Positions 1-6,290 of a stretch of DNA of 6,290 nucleotides are shown piece after piece (within the stretch, counting starts at the first letter, position 1; the number at the start of each line of letters is the position of its first letter). The notes under the pieces were generated by a model that worked only from the letters and a program-made list of their open reading frames with translations, ran no database searches and was not told the origin of the DNA. Both the position numbers and the translations under genes were made by a program. Origin of the DNA: Chitinophagaceae bacterium (lineage in GTDB: Bacteria; Bacteroidota; Bacteroidia; Chitinophagales; Chitinophagaceae). The DNA lies in NCBI GenBank assembly GCA_003534175.1, contig DPFD01000206.1, forward strand, positions 1 through 6,290, given 5' to 3'.

Positions 1-1
1 A

Positions 2-205
2 TGCAGTAGAATGGCTTCTGTGATGCTGGCTTACAATCCTTCCTATCAATATCCCCATTCCTTAAGCAGTACCATTGTTGAAACAGCTCATTACCAGCAG
101 TACTTTGCACAATATCTTCCAAGGCTTACCGATGCTAACTCCAAAAATAAAAAAGAGTATGCTACGGTATACCTTACCGATCTGCTGTTTAAAGTGTTGG
201 GATAA
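2..205 (+). CDS. 3' end of an unrecognised protein gene (partial, runs in from the left)
   Basis: The frame is open from base 2 and ends at TAA 203-205, giving the last 67 residues of a protein. An ATG at 11 exists, but it has almost no upstream sequence to judge and no visible start signal. The simpler reading is therefore the tail of a longer gene that begins outside the window. The tail is rich in Tyr and polar residues and has no transmembrane segment. It contains a charged stretch (KNKKE) and finishes with a short amphipathic helix-like end (VYLTDLLFKVLG). It lacks a T9SS sorting domain, so if exported it does not use a type A tail. I do not recognise the family. It converges on the metalloprotease gene and shares the hairpin at 235-262 as its terminator. 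That it codes is supported by the open frame up to a stop placed just before a clear terminator; the function is unknown. Confidence 0.7.
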   Translation, partial: CSRMASVMLAYNPSYQYPHSLSSTIVETAHYQQYFAQYLPRLTDANSKNKKEYATVYLTDLLFKVLG

Positions 206-234
206 TCACTAAACTTTTAGAAAGAAGAAAATAA

Positions 235-262
235 AAAAGCCGCTGAAAAATCAGCGGCTTTT
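235..262. terminator. Bidirectional intrinsic terminator between convergent genes
   Basis: A perfect inverted repeat: aaaagccgctga (235-246), loop aaaa (247-250), tcagcggctttt (251-262). The GC-rich core pairs gccgctga with tcagcggc. The A run before and T run after the core give a U-tract in RNA read from either strand. The hairpin begins 29 bases after the stop of the left + strand gene and lies 19 bases beyond the stop of the - strand protease gene, so it can serve both. Confidence 0.9.
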
Positions 263-281
263 GTTCATTTATGAGTGACCA

Positions 282-3200
282 TTATAAAATGGCAACTTTA
301 CCGGTTTTAATTCTTCGTCCATTCCTGTCCGTTAGTTCAACCCAGTAAATACCTTTACCCATATTACGCAGATCAACTTTCATCTCCTGATATGGAGCCA
401 GCACAGAGTAACGCTTCGTGTACACTCTGGAACCCTTCGCATCAAAGATGTTCAACACAGCTTCTGTATTAAAGTTGGTTGTGTTTAATCCGTTTACTGA
501 ATAATAACTTACGTTGAATTGTCCTGCATTCGGACTAGGATAGATGAACATCTGATCAATAGCCGAATCACCAATGGCAATGGAGTTGGTAGATTCACCT
601 ACACAACCATTGGCTGCCGTTGCTGTTACAGTATAGGTACCTAATCCCTGAGAAGTTACAAGGTAGGTTGCGGATGTAGCATTCGGGATGGGAGAACCAT
701 TGAAGAACCACTGATACGCTGAAGCCGGGCCAGGCACTACGTTGGCAGTTAATGTAGTTGTTAAGCCAGGATAGAGTGCAGTTACACCTGTGCCGCTTAC
801 GGTTACTGCAGGAACAGGATTCACATTCAGGGTAGCAGCATCAGAGGTAGCTACACCGCAAGGAACACCAGTTACCACCACACGATACTGATTACCGCTA
901 ATACCCGGTGTAACGTTCGGAACAACCAGGCTTGCACCGGTAGCTCCTGCAATCGGTGTAAAGGTTGCGCCACCATTGGTACTTACTTCCCACTGATATG
1001 ACAAACCGGAACCTGTTGCCGTAACACTGAACGTAGCATCATCATCAATACAGGTATTGGTAGACGCTGGTTGTGCGGTAATAGTTACCGGAGTGAATAC
1101 CGTTAATGTTGCACTGTTTGATAATGTACCGGTTGGTGTACAGGTACTGGTTACCAGCGCGCGATAGCGATTACCATCCAATGATTGCGCTACGTTGTTG
1201 AGTGAAAGGGTTCCACTGGTTGCTCCGCTAATATCGTTCCAGGTTGTTCCGCCATCGGTACTCACCTGCCACTGATAAGCGATGCCTGTACCGGTAGCTG
1301 CCACAGTAAAGCTGGCGTTTAATCCGGAACAGATATTTACATCTGTAGGTTGGGTATTGATAGTGGCTACGGTATTTACAGTAAGCGTAGAAGCGTTTGA
1401 GTTAGAGGTACCACAAATATTGGTTGCCACTAATCTGTACTGATTGCCTGACATAGCCGTGGTTAAACCAGTCAGTGATAAGGTAGCAGATGTTGCCCCG
1501 GTAATATTATTCCAGGTGGCACCGCCATCGGTACTCATTTGCCATTGCAGGGTGGATGGTGCACTCACCGCAGCAGTGATGGTAGCCGTACCTCCATTGC
1601 AACCATCAGCATTTGCCGGCTGGGCAGTAAACACCGGACCGGTTAATGCGCCCAGGGTAACTGCATTAGAGGTAACTGAATTACATGCATTAGATAAAAT
1701 CACACGATAGTTGTTGCCATTTTGCGCACCGGTTGTAGATGCAATTACATAGGTAGCTGCATTGGCGCCAGTGATGTTGGTAAAGGTTGTTCCTCCATCC
1801 GTGCTTACCTGCCACTGATAGGTTGTAACGTTCGTACCCGCCACCGTAAAGCTGGCCAGAGAACCTACACAACCGGAAACAGATGATGGTTGTGTGGTAA
1901 TAACTGGAGCAGATCCTCCGCTTACTACAAAAGAAATATCACGGGTTCTTACAATTGAACCTCCGGTAGCTGTTACTGTAATTGTGTATGTTCCGTTGCT
2001 TAACGTATTCACACCATTCAGTGTAACGTTGGTTGAGTTACCCGGAGTTACAGGGTTAGCACTGAACGTTACGTTTGTACCGGCAGGTGCTCCGCTGGCA
2101 GTTAATGAAATCGGTGTACTGAAACCGTTGATGGCAGTGGTTGATAAGGTAGCGGTTGCTGTAGATGCACCGCCGCAGGTTACCGCCACCGGTGCAGGTG
2201 TACCTAAATCAAATGTAGGAGCAACTGCAGCTGTGATAGAGAAATTATTGTTTGAAATATCAAAGAACACATTATCTACCCCTTCAATTTTTACACGAGC
2301 AGTGCTGGTTGGAGTAACTACCGGTATGGTTAGTAACTCTGAACCATCGTTTGGTGTTGAGTTGGTAATCAGATGCGGATAGGTTTGTCCTCCGTCGGTT
2401 GACATGGTGATGCGTACATTCGCAGCACTGATGGGTGCATTGTTGGTTCCTGCTACGTTCCAGGTTATGGTTTGGCTGGATCCACCCGGATAAGATTCAC
2501 CTCCGTTGGGTACAGTTACCACAAAAGGACCGGTTCCTGCAACTACACTTATCTGATAAACACTTGATATCTGACAACCGTCTCCGGCTGAAACCACGGA
2601 ACCTCCACCTGCGCGATTATCCCTCACCGTTAGCCTGAACTTCATGTTTCTGGCAACTGTTGATAAGGTTTCTCCTTTCAATCCTCCCATAGTGGCTGGT
2701 GGGTTCACCGGATAATTTGCCAATATCACAGCCATATCCGGGAAGTTGCGCACCCCGGTGGTTTTAGGTACACGGGCTTTGAATAGCGGACTTAATCCGT
2801 TGCCTGCTCCCCCACTCCAGGTAGTACTTGGGCCCAGATCCCAATGTTCCCAGCTGTAAGTTAACGCATCGCCGTCAGCATCTGTTGCAGTACCGGAAAG
2901 TGTAAATGGAGTCCCTAATGGAATACTCACATTGTTATTGGTGAGCGGATCAATCACCGGAAGAGTGTTTCCGGTAGCGATTGACTGACGGCACGAACTA
3001 CCACCCCCAGCAGTGATGAAAGTTGATATCTGATCAAAACTGATGCTGTGAAAATATGGATCACTCGCATTTTGAATATTATCCGTTCCACACAAACCGG
3101 CATAAGCCATAATAGTGGTTCCGGCTCCTACTTCATACGCTGTGCTGCCGTTTCTGTTTCCACCACCACAACTGGAGGTAGAACTGTTGAAGCTATGGCT

Positions 3201-4262
3201 TCCACCAAATTGATGACCTACTTCATGCGCTACGAAGTCAATATCATATCCATCACCGGTAGGATTATTGCTTCCGGTAATACCTCTGGCCTTATTGGAG
3301 TTGCTGCACACTACGCCAAACCCTGCAAGTCCACCACCACCGGTGCTGAAGGTATGACCGATATCGTAGTTTGCACTTCCGATGTTCAGGTTGATAACCG
3401 ATTGACTTTCTCCAATCAGCACACCGGCATTATTGTTTCCGTTAAACGGATCGGTAGATGGATTGGTAAACACAATCTGATCATTATTTGCAATGAGGAT
3501 AAGTCTTACCGCAACTTCCTTTTCATACACACCGGTTACACGATTAACCGTGGTAACAATGCGTGCAAGTGTTTGTGCAACAGTTGGTGAACCCAAACCG
3601 GTAGCGGCAATAGCATATTCACCGGTACAGGCCACAGCGAAACGATAGGTAAATAATTGTGCTCCACGGCATGGGCCTGCATTGGTGGCATTACTTACCG
3701 GAACATGCTGGTCATCTTCTACCAGACAAACATTATTGGTTACCCTGTAATGATCGGCCTTAAAATAACTTTGATAGAACTGCACATTGCCTCTTGCATA
3801 AGGATCAATATATACCGTTCCGTTAGGAGAAAGAATCTGTGCATGGAAACCAAAATAAGGATCCATACTGAAACGGATATTGGCCGCAGGATCAGTAATA
3901 CCCTGACCAGCATATGTTCTGATTTCAGGATATTTATTGGCTAATCCTTCTTCCATAATAACGCTCTCCCATACACGAAACTGTGCTATGGTGCCATCGG
4001 GCATAGGGATTTCCATTACCGGAGCTACATTTCTGTTCTCACGGATGCTAAATTCTTCCGGAAGTGTTTGAAGAAATCGCTGCATAGCCTGCACATTCAA
4101 TTCAGTAACTCTGGCCTTTTGTGGCTGAATCACCCGCTGGGCAGGATTGTACTGAATTTTAGATTCCGATGCATCGGTAAAAAAGAAATTCTGTGCAAAA
4201 ACCGGTGTTACGGCTAATGTAAAAATCAACATTGCCCATAACTTTTGGTAGACTTTTCTCAT
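282..4262 (-). CDS. Secreted reprolysin-like (M12B-type metzincin) metalloprotease with Ig-like domains and T9SS type A sorting domain
   Basis: Predicted zinc endopeptidase of 1326 residues, sent out of the cell by Sec and then the type IX secretion system. Residues 1-23 are a signal peptide (MRK, hydrophobic core, cleavage likely VFA|QN). About 24-195 is a putative pro-region. The catalytic domain is about 200-425 and carries the metzincin zinc motif HEVGHQFGGSH (H346, E347, H350, H356) and a Met-turn IMAY at M385. Next come a beta-sandwich region with DADGD (461-465, possible calcium site), a module starting near PNGGE (585-589), a further beta module (about 680-782), four Ig-like repeats (785-1147), a diverged fifth (about 1148-1230) and the sorting tail (1235-1326: YPSPNAGQF, NIFDAKG, GIYWVEL, final GKVAIL). 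All catalytic residues are present and there is no frameshift. The start is taken at ATG 4262; the frame also extends to a TTG at 4271, adding three residues. The family assignment is firm; the substrate is unknown. Confidence 0.93.
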   Translation of the reverse strand: MRKVYQKLWAMLIFTLAVTPVFAQNFFFTDASESKIQYNPAQRVIQPQKARVTELNVQAMQRFLQTLPEEFSIRENRNVAPVMEIPMPDGTIAQFRVWESVIMEEGLANKYPEIRTYAGQGITDPAANIRFSMDPYFGFHAQILSPNGTVYIDPYARGNVQFYQSYFKADHYRVTNNVCLVEDDQHVPVSNATNAGPCRGAQLFTYRFAVACTGEYAIAATGLGSPTVAQTLARIVTTVNRVTGVYEKEVAVRLILIANNDQIVFTNPSTDPFNGNNNAGVLIGESQSVINLNIGSANYDIGHTFSTGGGGLAGFGVVCSNSNKARGITGSNNPTGDGYDIDFVAHEVGHQFGGSHSFNSSTSSCGGGNRNGSTAYEVGAGTTIMAYAGLCGTDNIQNASDPYFHSISFDQISTFITAGGGSSCRQSIATGNTLPVIDPLTNNNVSIPLGTPFTLSGTATDADGDALTYSWEHWDLGPSTTWSGGAGNGLSPLFKARVPKTTGVRNFPDMAVILANYPVNPPATMGGLKGETLSTVARNMKFRLTVRDNRAGGGSVVSAGDGCQISSVYQISVVAGTGPFVVTVPNGGESYPGGSSQTITWNVAGTNNAPISAANVRITMSTDGGQTYPHLITNSTPNDGSELLTIPVVTPTSTARVKIEGVDNVFFDISNNNFSITAAVAPTFDLGTPAPVAVTCGGASTATATLSTTAINGFSTPISLTASGAPAGTNVTFSANPVTPGNSTNVTLNGVNTLSNGTYTITVTATGGSIVRTRDISFVVSGGSAPVITTQPSSVSGCVGSLASFTVAGTNVTTYQWQVSTDGGTTFTNITGANAATYVIASTTGAQNGNNYRVILSNACNSVTSNAVTLGALTGPVFTAQPANADGCNGGTATITAAVSAPSTLQWQMSTDGGATWNNITGATSATLSLTGLTTAMSGNQYRLVATNICGTSNSNASTLTVNTVATINTQPTDVNICSGLNASFTVAATGTGIAYQWQVSTDGGTTWNDISGATSGTLSLNNVAQSLDGNRYRALVTSTCTPTGTLSNSATLTVFTPVTITAQPASTNTCIDDDATFSVTATGSGLSYQWEVSTNGGATFTPIAGATGASLVVPNVTPGISGNQYRVVVTGVPCGVATSDAATLNVNPVPAVTVSGTGVTALYPGLTTTLTANVVPGPASAYQWFFNGSPIPNATSATYLVTSQGLGTYTVTATAANGCVGESTNSIAIGDSAIDQMFIYPSPNAGQFNVSYYSVNGLNTTNFNTEAVLNIFDAKGSRVYTKRYSVLAPYQEMKVDLRNMGKGIYWVELTDRNGRRIKTGKVAIL
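285..560 (-). other. T9SS type A C-terminal sorting domain of the metalloprotease
   Basis: The last about 92 residues (1235-1326) have the usual type A tail pattern: a FIYPSPNAGQFNVSY start (family consensus YPNPxxGxF), a central strand with LNIFDAKGSRVY, then VDLRNMGKGIYWVEL and a Lys-ending KTGKVAIL finish. In known T9SS cargo this domain directs passage through the outer-membrane translocon and is normally removed as the protein is attached to the cell surface or released. Its presence implies that the genome encodes a T9SS elsewhere. Confidence 0.92.
822..1910 (-). repeat. Four tandem Ig-like domain repeats within the metalloprotease
   Basis: Residues 785-1147 of the protease form four head-to-tail copies of about 90 residues. 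Each opens with a TxQP motif, followed by Cys, then a YQWQVSTDGG-like core, a TGA/SGA turn, G-N-x-Y-R and a second Cys. The core Trp falls at residues 817, 907, 998 and 1091, a spacing of 90-93; a looser fifth copy has W1185. Paired Cys are C798/C860, C888/C950, C978/C1041 and C1071/C1135, the 62-64 residue spacing expected of Ig-fold disulphides (inferred). The copies are similar but clearly diverged in DNA, so this is an old domain duplication and not a recent exact repeat. Such arrays usually act as spacers or adhesive/carbohydrate-contacting modules; which applies here cannot be told. Confidence 0.85.
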
Positions 4263-4337
4263 AAAGTTCAATTGTTGTAAGATAGATTTGAGTGCCGAAA
4301 TTACATATATTCTCAGATTTAGCCATAAGGTTTATAC

Positions 4338-4366
4338 AAAAAAACCGTAACCTTCCGGGTTACGGT
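4338..4366 (-). terminator. Intrinsic terminator after the small membrane protein gene
   Basis: Read on the - strand, accgtaacc (4366-4358), a 5-base loop cggaa and ggttacggt (4352-4344) form a perfect 9-bp stem followed by a run of T (complement of the A run 4338-4343). It lies 26 bases past the stop codon of the 170-residue membrane protein and upstream of the protease gene. It should separate the protease from the proline dehydrogenase/membrane protein unit. Confidence 0.92.
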
Positions 4367-4391
4367 AGCAGATTGTTTAATTACTCCAGTA

Positions 4392-4904
4392 TTAGTACAC
4401 CAGGTGTTTACGCTGAGAAGTATAGAGTAAAATAAAAATTAGAGTAATTCCTATTGATACCCATGCCATCACTCCGTTGAAAGCAAACATCCCAATAAAA
4501 GCAATCATGGTGATAAAAGGAATGAGCTGACCAATAACATACATGGTATAGCCCTGTTTTTTCAATTTACGCATCTGAATAGCACCAAATAAACACAGCC
4601 CCACAGAAACCAGTCCGAGTAGTAAAATCGGAATACGGTTTTCATATGATTTGGTAACCATCTCAACAAAATCCTGCGGATTACCCATCATTTTCTTAGC
4701 AAAACCGGGCATATCTTCCGATTGAAACTGTTTAAGTGTTTCATCCTTCATATCATAATTCGTTTTGGCAGTAACGAAAGAAGACAGTGTGCCTAACAAC
4801 TGCAAACCACAACCAATGAAGGTGAGAATGGTTAATACATTTAGCGTGCTGTTCAGTTTTGGAGGTTGAGTTTCATCCCACAATTTGTGTTCCGGTTGAT
4901 TCAT
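4392..4904 (-). CDS. Small four-helix membrane protein of unknown function
   Basis: A 170-residue predicted inner-membrane protein. Hydrophobic segments lie at about 21-43, 91-110, 118-138 and 142-162. A polar loop of some 45 residues (about 46-90) between the first two contains a charged, Met-rich stretch (DMKDETLKQF, then MPGFAKKMM). Lys/Arg after segment 2 (MRKLKKQ) and at the C-terminus (SQRKH) put both the 111-117 loop and the tail in the cytoplasm by the positive-inside rule, which would also place the N-terminus inside. There is no signal peptide and no catalytic or metal-binding motif. The start is ATG 4904-4902, preceded by an AT-rich stretch (taaatt) with no Shine-Dalgarno sequence. 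Similar small four-helix proteins are common and unassigned in Bacteroidota; I cannot name a family with confidence. It lies 67 nt after the proline dehydrogenase gene on the same strand with no terminator between, so co-transcription is plausible, but a transport role in proline use would be speculation. Confidence 0.87.
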   Translation of the reverse strand: MNQPEHKLWDETQPPKLNSTLNVLTILTFIGCGLQLLGTLSSFVTAKTNYDMKDETLKQFQSEDMPGFAKKMMGNPQDFVEMVTKSYENRIPILLLGLVSVGLCLFGAIQMRKLKKQGYTMYVIGQLIPFITMIAFIGMFAFNGVMAWVSIGITLIFILLYTSQRKHLVY

Positions 4905-4971
4905 AATTTACATGTTTTAGTTCAACAAGATATATTATTAATGACTGAATCTAAAACCGCTGCCTTCACCA

Positions 4972-6192
4972 CTATATACCACGTCTTTTTAATTCTTTCT
5001 TGATTAGCAACAACTCTCGCCCTGTTTGTCCGGATACAGAACTATTCTCTTCTGCCCTGCGCATCAGGTATGGAATTACTTCACGGGTAGGGCCAAAGGG
5101 TAAATACTTCGATACGTTGAATCCTTTCTTGGCAAGGTTAAAAGTGATATGATCACTCATGCCGAATAACTGTGAAAAATGTACATGCGGATGTTGATGA
5201 GGAATGTTGAGTGAATCCATAATTTGTGTAGCCAACAAATTGCTTTGTTCGTTGTGAGAGGCCACCATCACGGAGATATGTTTAAGCCGCTCGAGACAAA
5301 ATGCCACACCCGCATCATAATCCGCATCGCAGGATGGTTTATCTTTTTGTATAGGAGAAGGGTACCCCATGTCCGCAGCACGTAAACGCTCCTTTTCCAT
5401 ATAGGCACCTCGCACCAGCTTAACACCCAATATAAAATTGCGTTCCTGTGCTGCCTGGAAACTCAGTTTCAGGAATTCCAGCCGGTCGTGCCGGTACAAC
5501 TGAATGGTATTATATACAACCGCTTTATGGCGATTGTACACATCCATCATCATCACGGTGATTGCATCCACCGGATCCTGTATCCATGTTTCTTCTGCAT
5601 CCACCAACACTCCTACATGCATCTCATTGGCCTTGTCGCAAATTTTTCTCAGCCTTTCCACAACCCGCTTCCACTCCTCCTTTTCAGAAGGCTCAAGATT
5701 TTCAATTACGGAAAGATACTTTTTCATAAGGGTAGTTTCTGAGCTATTCTTCATAGCCTCGTCCATCTTCTCCAGCAATCCAAAACGTACAATTCCGGTA
5801 AGCTTAATACTCATAAAAGGCACGGATGGTTGTTGTGCCGCATATTCAATCACCCGAATAAATTCCTGTGTACTGGCGTCAAATCCTGCTTCGCCATTGT
5901 GCCCGCCTTCCACCCCGTAATCCAAAATAACCTGCACATCATAACGGGCAAGCAATGCCGCCACGGGCTTGGTGGCTTCGAGGGTTTCGCCACCTACAAA
6001 CTGACTGAAAATCGTTTTTTTAACCAGCCATTCTGTACCGGGAATTCGAAATTTCATCATCCCCGGAAGCAGCCGAGCACCAGTCTTTACAATAAACTGA
6101 CTGCCCATCAGCCGGAAAAGCATTTGTGCCTTTTTCAGTTCAGCATCGCTTTTATATGCAAAAGCATTTTCGGTGTTTTCAAAAGATGTCAT
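4972..6192 (-). CDS. Proline dehydrogenase (monofunctional PRODH, FAD-dependent)
   Basis: A 406-residue soluble flavoenzyme that oxidises L-proline to delta-1-pyrroline-5-carboxylate, passing electrons through FAD to the quinone pool: the first step of proline use as a carbon, nitrogen and energy source. The second enzyme (P5C dehydrogenase) is not in this window, so this is the separate-enzyme arrangement, not a PutA fusion. Motifs of the PRODH beta/alpha barrel occur in order: SIKLTGI (K130), VDAEETW (D198-W203), NTIQLYRHD (Q231, Y233), GVKLVRGAYM (K258, R261), ASHNEQ (311-316), HFSQLFGM (Q341), YLPFGP (363-368) and the proline-carboxylate-binding helix LMRRAEENSS with R378, R379 and E382. 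All expected key residues are present. The N-terminus (FENTENAFAYKSDAELKKA) matches the usual start region of Bacteroidota homologues as I recall it, which supports ATG 6192. It is transcribed away from a probable + strand gene at the right edge. Confidence 0.95.
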   Translation of the reverse strand: MTSFENTENAFAYKSDAELKKAQMLFRLMGSQFIVKTGARLLPGMMKFRIPGTEWLVKKTIFSQFVGGETLEATKPVAALLARYDVQVILDYGVEGGHNGEAGFDASTQEFIRVIEYAAQQPSVPFMSIKLTGIVRFGLLEKMDEAMKNSSETTLMKKYLSVIENLEPSEKEEWKRVVERLRKICDKANEMHVGVLVDAEETWIQDPVDAITVMMMDVYNRHKAVVYNTIQLYRHDRLEFLKLSFQAAQERNFILGVKLVRGAYMEKERLRAADMGYPSPIQKDKPSCDADYDAGVAFCLERLKHISVMVASHNEQSNLLATQIMDSLNIPHQHPHVHFSQLFGMSDHITFNLAKKGFNVSKYLPFGPTREVIPYLMRRAEENSSVSGQTGRELLLIKKELKRRGI

Positions 6193-6232
6193 GCTACAAA
6201 ATTAATGGTAGAGTTTATAGTACGCAGATAAT

Positions 6233-6264
6233 TTTCAAAACAGCACGCCCCCCTATTATCTTTG
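6233..6264 (+). promoter_or_regulatory. Candidate Bacteroidota-type promoter for the right-edge gene
   Basis: TATCTTTG at 6257-6264 matches the TAnnTTTG -7 element used by the primary sigma factor of Bacteroidota. TTTC at 6233-6236 lies 20 bases upstream and is one base off the TTTG -33 element. The next ATG is at 6274, giving a very short, A-rich leader (tcaaaaaaa). The motif match is seen; promoter activity is inferred. Confidence 0.55.
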
Positions 6265-6273
6265 TCAAAAAAA

Positions 6274-6290
6274 ATGGAAGCCAGAAAAGC
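6274..6290 (+). CDS. Probable 5' end of a divergent gene (first codons only)
   Basis: ATG at 6274 follows an A-rich leader just downstream of a good TAnnTTTG element, and the frame stays open to the window edge (M-E-A-R-K, then two bases of the next codon). Five codons say nothing about function. From memory, proline dehydrogenase often neighbours the 3-dehydroquinate synthase gene (aroB) in Bacteroidota, so that is one candidate, but nothing in these bases supports it. The call rests only on promoter, start context and the empty divergent position. Confidence 0.4.

Noticed and set aside
11..205. A complete 64-codon small gene starting at ATG 11
   Set aside because: The frame is open to the left edge and the ATG has no start context; a truncated longer gene is more likely.
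1690..1872. 60-codon - strand frame within the Ig repeats
   Set aside because: An alternative frame of the protease coding strand, with no start context and no family features.
1894..2382. Open frame of 162 codons on the + strand
   Set aside because: It lies wholly inside the protease gene on the opposite strand. Its Val/Ala/Pro/Thr-rich translation is what antisense reading of the Thr/Gly/Asn-rich beta modules produces, and it has no domain or start signal.
3048..3944. Two + strand open frames opposite the catalytic and pro-regions of the protease
   Set aside because: Antisense shadows of a gene whose catalytic motifs are intact on the - strand; no recognisable protein features.
4296..4303. 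Possible -7 element (TAATTTCG on the - strand) for the protease
   Set aside because: One mismatch to TAnnTTTG and no -33 element at suitable spacing. A second near match (TAAATCTG) lies further upstream, so neither can be singled out, although a promoter is expected somewhere between 4263 and 4337.
4905..4971. Possible promoter or terminator between proline dehydrogenase and the membrane protein
   Set aside because: AT-rich, but with no clear TAnnTTTG/TTG pair and no stable hairpin.
5488..6231. Overlapping + strand open frames opposite proline dehydrogenase
   Set aside because: They overlap one another and a fully conserved enzyme on the other strand; low-complexity His/Ile/Ser-rich translations without motifs.

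Overview
The window looks like ordinary chromosomal DNA from a free-living member of the Bacteroidota (Bacteroidetes), probably the Cytophagia/Chitinophagia/Sphingobacteriia side. This rests on three things. The large secreted protein ends in a type A C-terminal sorting domain of the type IX secretion system (T9SS). A TAnnTTTG-type promoter element sits before the right-edge start. Starts follow A-rich stretches instead of Shine-Dalgarno sequences. Placement below phylum is inference.

Layout from left to right: (1) the 3' end of an unrecognised + strand gene (2-205). (2) A perfect 12-bp hairpin (235-262) that can end transcription from both sides. (3) A very large - strand gene (282-4262) for an exported, multidomain metzincin (reprolysin-like) metalloprotease with a chain of Ig-like domains and a T9SS tail. 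(4) A strong intrinsic terminator (4338-4366). (5) A small four-helix membrane protein of unknown function (4392-4904, - strand). (6) A complete monofunctional proline dehydrogenase (4972-6192, - strand). (7) A divergent promoter region, with the first codons of a + strand gene probably starting at 6274 and leaving the window.

Proline dehydrogenase and the membrane protein run the same way, 67 nt apart, with no hairpin between them and a terminator only after the second, so they may share a transcript. The protease gene lies beyond that terminator and is probably its own unit. No functional link is apparent between proline catabolism inside the cell and the secreted protease. There are no RNA genes, mobile elements, CRISPR arrays or attachment sites that I can see, and no gene-free stretch longer than about 130 bases. 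I found no convincing undescribed system; the protease architecture and the unassigned membrane protein are the items most worth a second look.
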